A program made the position numbers and the translations under genes. Below are positions 48,508 through 52,105 of a DNA stretch of 52,105 nt, piece after piece. Source of the DNA: JAVBNW01 sp031551255. Its GTDB lineage: Bacteria > Bacillota > Clostridia > Christensenellales > UBA1750. The stretch covers positions 1-52,105 of the forward strand of contig JAVBNW010000083.1 in assembly GCA_031551255.1 (NCBI GenBank), given 5' to 3'. The notes under the pieces are model-generated. The model was not told the DNA's origin. It saw only the letters and a program-made list of their open reading frames with translations, and ran no database searches. The stretch's first letter is position 1. The number at the start of each line of letters is the position of its first letter.

Positions 48508-50439
48508 ATGCCGTTATGCATCAACCTGGGCATCGTCGCCCACGTAGACGCGGGAAAGACGACGCTGACCGAGCAGATTCTCTGGCGGCTCGGGGCGATC
48601 CGCTCGCCCGGGCGGGTAGACAGCGGCACCACGCAAACGGATTATATGGACATCGAAAAGCAGCGCGGCATTTCCGTGCAGGCGACCGCAGTATCGCTTC
48701 CGTGGCGCGATGTGAAGCTGAATTTGATCGACACGCCGGGCCACGTCGACTTCGCATCCGAAGTGGAGCGCGCACTGCGCATATTGGATGTGGCGATCCT
48801 CGTCGTATCCGCGGCGGAGGGCGTGCAATCCCATACCAAAGTACTGTGGGATGCGCTGAAAGGCCTCGGCATCCCCACTTTATTTTTCCTCAACAAAATG
48901 GACCGCATCGGCGCGGACGCGGCGGGGGCTCTTCGCGAAATTCGCTCCCAGCTAGGCGCCAACGCTTTTTTTCTGAAAATTCGCTCGCAGAACGAGAATC
49001 CCCCCGCGTTGGAAGACCGCGAGCCCTTGCTCGACGCATTGTGCGGCCTGGACGATGCTTTATTGGAGCGCTACCTCGAAAACGGGTTCGCCGATATGAG
49101 CGACGGTGAATTGCTCGCCATGCTGACCGAAAAGACGCGCGACTGCCAATTGTCCCCGGCGCTGTGCGGCGCGGCGTTGTCCGGCGAGGGCGTGGCGGAA
49201 CTTCTGGACGCGCTGTATGCTCTCGCGCCGCGCGCGGGCGGGAACGCGAAGGGCGATTTGGCCGGATGGGTGTACCGCGTGGTTAAGGATGAGGCGCATG
49301 GGCGCGTAGCGCACGTAAAGCTATATAGCGGCACATTGGGCATACGGGATACCGTGCACAACCATACGCAGGATACGCAGGAAAAGGTATTCCAAATCCG
49401 CGAGATTCACGGGCGCAAGAGCGCGGATTCGGGTGTGCTTACGGCGGGAGATATCGGCGCGATATACGGCCTTGGGGCGGTGCGCGTAGGCGATATTCTC
49501 GGCAACCCTTCCCTCGTTCCCGGCGGCTGCTCCATCGCGGTGCCGCTGCTGCGCGTACGCGTGTTTCCCGAAGACGAAGCGCAGCTGTCCGCGTTGGTCG
49601 CGGCTTTGGATGAGCTATCCGCGGAAGATCCGCTGCTTGAAAGCGCGTGGGGGCAGGGCGAGGCGCAGGTTCGCATCACCGGCACGATCCAGCTGGAGGT
49701 GCTCGCCTTCCAGCTCAAAAGCCGCTTTGGCCTGGCGGTCACCTTCGCCCCGCCGAGCGTCATCTACAAAGAGACGCCCTCCACCATTGCCGAGGGCTTC
49801 GAGGCATATACGATGCCCAAGCCGTGCTGGGCGGTTTTGCGGTTTTTAATTGAACCCATGCCCCGCGGAAGCGGCGTCGAGTACCAATGCGCGATCAGCA
49901 ACGAGAAAATCCACTACCGCTATCAGGGGCAGATCCGCCAAACGCTCCCTACGGCGCTCGAGCAAGGCCCGATGGGCTGGGAGGTGGTAGACCTTCGGGT
50001 CACGCTCATCGACGGCGGCGACCACCCGATTCATACCCACCCTCTCGACTTCGCCCTCGCCACCCCGCTTGCGATGATGGACGGCCTTGTGCGCGCGGGC
50101 ACCACGCTGCTCGAGCCGATGCTGCGCGTCAACATCGCCGCGCCGGAAGCATATGCAAGCCGCATCGTCGGCGATTTTCTCGCGATGCGCGGGCAATTTA
50201 ACGCGCCGGTAATCCGGGACGGGCAGTTTTTGCTTGAAGGCAGGCTGCCGGTCGCAACGTCGCTGGATTATCCCGTCAGGCTCGCGTCGCTCAGCGGCGG
50301 GCAGGCGACGTACTTAAGCCGCTTTGACGGCTACGACCCCTGTCCCACCGAGCTAGGCGCTACTGCGCCGAACCGCGGGGTAGATCCGCGCGAGCGAGCG
50401 AAGTATATTCTGTGGAAGCGCAGCGCGCTCGAGGCATAG
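48508..50439 (+). CDS. TetM/EF-G-like translational GTPase
   Basis: A 643-residue translation-factor GTPase related to ribosomal protection proteins and EF-G. The G domain has GIVAHVDAGKTTLTE (P loop, residues about 8-22), DIEKQRGISVQ (switch I), DTPGHVDF (G3) and FLNKMDR (G4). Domains II-V follow, with AEGFEAYTMPKPCWAVLRFLIEP and a C-terminal extension after domain V (YLSRFDGYDPCP, RERAKYILWKR). Family members remove tetracycline from the ribosome, but many chromosomal homologues have no proven resistance role. No transfer genes are nearby. The second ATG is preferred for promoter spacing and GGGGGGCG upstream. Confidence 0.88.
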   Translation: MPLCINLGIVAHVDAGKTTLTEQILWRLGAIRSPGRVDSGTTQTDYMDIEKQRGISVQATAVSLPWRDVKLNLIDTPGHVDFASEVERALRILDVAILVVSAAEGVQSHTKVLWDALKGLGIPTLFFLNKMDRIGADAAGALREIRSQLGANAFFLKIRSQNENPPALEDREPLLDALCGLDDALLERYLENGFADMSDGELLAMLTEKTRDCQLSPALCGAALSGEGVAELLDALYALAPRAGGNAKGDLAGWVYRVVKDEAHGRVAHVKLYSGTLGIRDTVHNHTQDTQEKVFQIREIHGRKSADSGVLTAGDIGAIYGLGAVRVGDILGNPSLVPGGCSIAVPLLRVRVFPEDEAQLSALVAALDELSAEDPLLESAWGQGEAQVRITGTIQLEVLAFQLKSRFGLAVTFAPPSVIYKETPSTIAEGFEAYTMPKPCWAVLRFLIEPMPRGSGVEYQCAISNEKIHYRYQGQIRQTLPTALEQGPMGWEVVDLRVTLIDGGDHPIHTHPLDFALATPLAMMDGLVRAGTTLLEPMLRVNIAAPEAYASRIVGDFLAMRGQFNAPVIRDGQFLLEGRLPVATSLDYPVRLASLSGGQATYLSRFDGYDPCPTELGATAPNRGVDPRERAKYILWKRSALEA

Positions 50440-50451
50440 GCATTGCGTGCT

Positions 50452-50997
50452 TTATGCATCCTTTATCCATATTCTAGGATATATCGTACCGTTGCTGTAT
50501 TGAATGAAAAACCAACGAAACTCACCTTTGCTGAACGTTCCGCTCTTAACTAAAATTTCCTGTTCTACCCCGGCGAGTTTCACCAAATATCCGGTATCTA
50601 CATATCCGTTCTTTTCATAAAACCTTTTTCGCCTGATTCGCTGCTTACTGTCTTTTGCGTCTACGTCGCATCTTTCAATCGATACGATGATCTTCCTTCC
50701 GGGATACATCGATTGAATTTTCTCCAGGATGCGACCGCCGTATCCCTGCGAACGGATGCTCTCATCCACCGCGAAAAACATGATAAAGATCAGCTTTTTC
50801 GTTATAGCCATATATACAAAGCCGCATACGGTTTCCCCATCATGAAAGGACAAGAATTTCGTATTCCATAACTTTCCCATGATGAGCATCAACCCAAATG
50901 CCATGCGCTCTTCTTTCGGAAAGGCGGAAAAGTAAATTTCCTTTACTCTTTGCCTATCTTTATTTTTCCCATTCACTTTTTCGGCTCTTAAATTCAT
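50452..50997 (-). CDS. GNAT family N-acetyltransferase
   Basis: A 181-residue protein with the GNAT fold. The acetyl-CoA loop is IRSQGYGGRILEKI, preceded by the strand KLIFIMFFAVDES, and RRKRFYEKNGYVDTGY follows as motif B. The substrate is unknown. It has clearly lower G+C and more Lys/Phe/Ile than its surroundings, which suggests recent acquisition. It converges on the TetM-like gene with a 12-nt gap. A -10-like TATAAT (51036-51031, minus strand) lies upstream without a clear -35. Confidence 0.88.
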   Translation of the reverse strand: MNLRAEKVNGKNKDRQRVKEIYFSAFPKEERMAFGLMLIMGKLWNTKFLSFHDGETVCGFVYMAITKKLIFIMFFAVDESIRSQGYGGRILEKIQSMYPGRKIIVSIERCDVDAKDSKQRIRRKRFYEKNGYVDTGYLVKLAGVEQEILVKSGTFSKGEFRWFFIQYSNGTIYPRIWIKDA

Positions 50998-51053
50998 AGA
51001 ACATCACCATTCCCATCAGCTTATAGCTTCATTATACCCCATTGCAGGCATAT

Positions 51054-51093
51054 AAAAAGCATAGCCACTCCTTGTCGGAGGGCTATGCTTTTT
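51054..51093 (-). terminator. Terminator of the PEBP lipoprotein gene
   Basis: AAAAAGCATAGCC-ctCC ... GGag-GGCTATGCTTTTT with T-run on the minus strand, 24 nt after the lipoprotein stop. Confidence 0.88.
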
Positions 51094-51116
51094 GGAAGAC
51101 AGGGCATCTTTACGGA

Positions 51117-51791
51117 TCAGTTCGCATATTCGCCGGTAAATTGGGCTTCCGCAAGGATATGACCCTCAAGCGCCTTGTCGAAATCCTTCTGTGAAAACCC
51201 GTTTTTAAGGTCCAGCGGAGCATCCAGCGCGTAGACCGTAAAGGCGTAGGTATGCGGTTTATTCGGCGGAGTCGGGCCGCCATAGCCGGTCTTCCCAAAG
51301 TCGTTCTTGCCCTGCACCATGTCAGCGGCGGAGTCGATGGATGCGTTTTCCGCCCACTCGGCCGTAGCATAGTTTGCGGCAAGCCAGTGAACCCACGCGT
51401 AGCCTGCCAGCGGAACGGAATCGGGATCGAGCATGCGCAGCGCGAAGCACACCGTCCCCTCCGGCGCGTCGGTGATGGATAAAGGCAAAGACAGCGTCGG
51501 TACCCCGCCCGCCTGCTGCGCGCCGCGCATGCCGTAGCGGTCGTCCATTTTGCCCTCGACAATGCCGGCGCTCTGGGCGCTCATGTCCTTAGGCTCGGGC
51601 GTCGGGGTTGCGGTAGGCTCCGGCGTGGCATCTACCGTAGGCGCGGCCGGAGGCGAAGGTGCGGCGCTTGTCGTCGCCTCTATAGTAGAGACAAGCGTCG
51701 GTTCCGCAGCGGTCTGCGTAGGCGCTTGTGCGGATGAACAGGCGGCTAGCAACATACACGCCGCGAGCATGGCGATGAGTGGTTTTTTCAT
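51117..51791 (-). CDS. YbhB/YbcL (PEBP) family lipoprotein
   Basis: A 224-residue exported lipoprotein. The signal peptide ends at lipobox LAAC (MLAACMLLAACSS). A Pro/Thr/Ala-rich linker spans about 22-70. The PEBP domain follows: LSLPLSITDAPEGTVCFALRMLDPDSVPLAGYAWVHWLAANY is the ligand-binding core with DPD and the W-V-H-W motif, then GKTGYGGPTPPNKPHTYAFTVYALDAPLDL. The role of bacterial PEBP proteins is unknown. ATG 51791 has GGGGGGA 6 nt upstream; the ATG at 51797 is too close to it. Confidence 0.93.
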   Translation of the reverse strand: MKKPLIAMLAACMLLAACSSAQAPTQTAAEPTLVSTIEATTSAAPSPPAAPTVDATPEPTATPTPEPKDMSAQSAGIVEGKMDDRYGMRGAQQAGGVPTLSLPLSITDAPEGTVCFALRMLDPDSVPLAGYAWVHWLAANYATAEWAENASIDSAADMVQGKNDFGKTGYGGPTPPNKPHTYAFTVYALDAPLDLKNGFSQKDFDKALEGHILAEAQFTGEYAN

Positions 51792-51996
51792 GGTCATTCC
51801 CCCCTGGCGGATAGTGTAGCGCGTTTAAGGAAAGGACGCAAATAACGCGCTCCTAAAATGATTCCCAAAAACGAAAATATTGTCCTTTATTAGATTGATG
51901 ACAAGAATAAGAAATAAGAATAGCGATACAAAAAGCGAAAAGCGCCTTGCATTGCCCATTCTTCCCGGGGCACGGGGCCTTCCTCAGTTCGCGAAT

Positions 51997-52070
51997 ACCA
52001 GCGATAGCCTCCTAAGGTCGGCTATCGCTGGTCGCTACTCCACCCCGCCAAACCTTCGGTTTGGCGGGGG
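51997..52070. repeat. Two adjacent strong hairpins
   Basis: ACCAGCGATAGCC (51997-52009) pairs with GGCTATCGCTGGT (52020-52032), a perfect 13-bp stem. CCCCGCCAAACC (52043-52054) pairs with GGTTTGGCGGGG (52058-52069) around TTC. No clear U-tract follows on the plus strand. The 51792-52105 end of the window holds no gene that I can support; the sequence stops before any downstream context. Confidence 0.6.
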
Positions 52071-52105
52071 CCCCGCTTAAAAGAGCCGGAGCGCGACCGC
52101 CGTGC

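Overview
This 52 kb window comes from the chromosome of a GC-rich, spore-forming member of the Firmicutes (Clostridia). The evidence is a complete spoIIA operon (spoIIAA-spoIIAB-sigF), a threonine T-box leader on thrS, a thiamine (TPP) riboswitch on the ECF substrate binder gene thiT, the Firmicutes gene order glmU-prs-...-pth-mfd, an rsfS-yqeK-nadD block, PrsA-like and other lipoproteins, and purine-rich Shine-Dalgarno sites. GTG and TTG starts are common. No phage, IS element or CRISPR array is seen. Species cannot be named from the sequence alone.

Layout. 1-3.3 kb (minus): T-box, thrS, nudix hydrolase and asd, translationally coupled. 3.4-4.9 kb: gdhA. 5.0-8.6 kb: histidine phosphatase, an XRE-methyltransferase fusion, an AraC-type HTH coupled to an aminoglycoside-phosphotransferase-like kinase, and yjdF with a probable yjdF riboswitch. 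8.8-16.4 kb: a protein with a nuclease-like motif, then the highlight, a five-gene RNA-repair operon (rtcB, a small polynucleotide kinase, a Thg1-like 3'-5' polymerase, hen1, pnkp) preceded by a short leader ORF, a terminator and a possible antiterminator. 16.5-19.3 kb: small accessory genes and a GNAT gene. 19.3-22.8 kb: tRNA-Trp and a proC-rnhA-radical SAM-hydrolase operon. 22.8-26.2 kb: a dif-like inverted repeat beside a Xer-type recombinase, then a BlaR1/BlaI-type pair with operators. 26.5-31.2 kb: a GH38-like protein whose domains appear in permuted order, a corrinoid protein and a PocR/AraC regulator. 31.3-35.5 kb: a palindrome cluster, spoIIA, an RsiV/DUF3298-like lipoprotein and a PrsA-like foldase. 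35.8-43.1 kb: glmU-prs-HAD-pth-mfd. 43.2-52.1 kb: a nitroreductase, a 30-codon ORF with its own promoter and terminator, yfbR, TPP switch-thiT, an rRNA methyltransferase, rsfS-yqeK-nadD, a TetM/EF-G-like GTPase, a GNAT gene and a PEBP lipoprotein.

How it fits together. The RNA-repair operon combines two end-joining chemistries: RtcB joins 2',3'-cyclic phosphate to 5'-OH, while Pnkp with Hen1 heals, methylates and seals 5'-phosphate/3'-OH ends. It adds an extra 5' kinase and a template-directed 3'-5' nucleotide-adding enzyme. Together they could rebuild tRNAs cut by ribotoxins. The leader ORF upstream has a segment complementary to the terminator's left arm and loop, so expression may be controlled by attenuation. 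Other points of interest are the permuted GH38-like gene, two diverged copies of a roughly 170-bp structured intergenic element, the dif-like site next to the recombinase, the unassigned 30-codon transcription unit, and the placing of asd under a threonine T-box.
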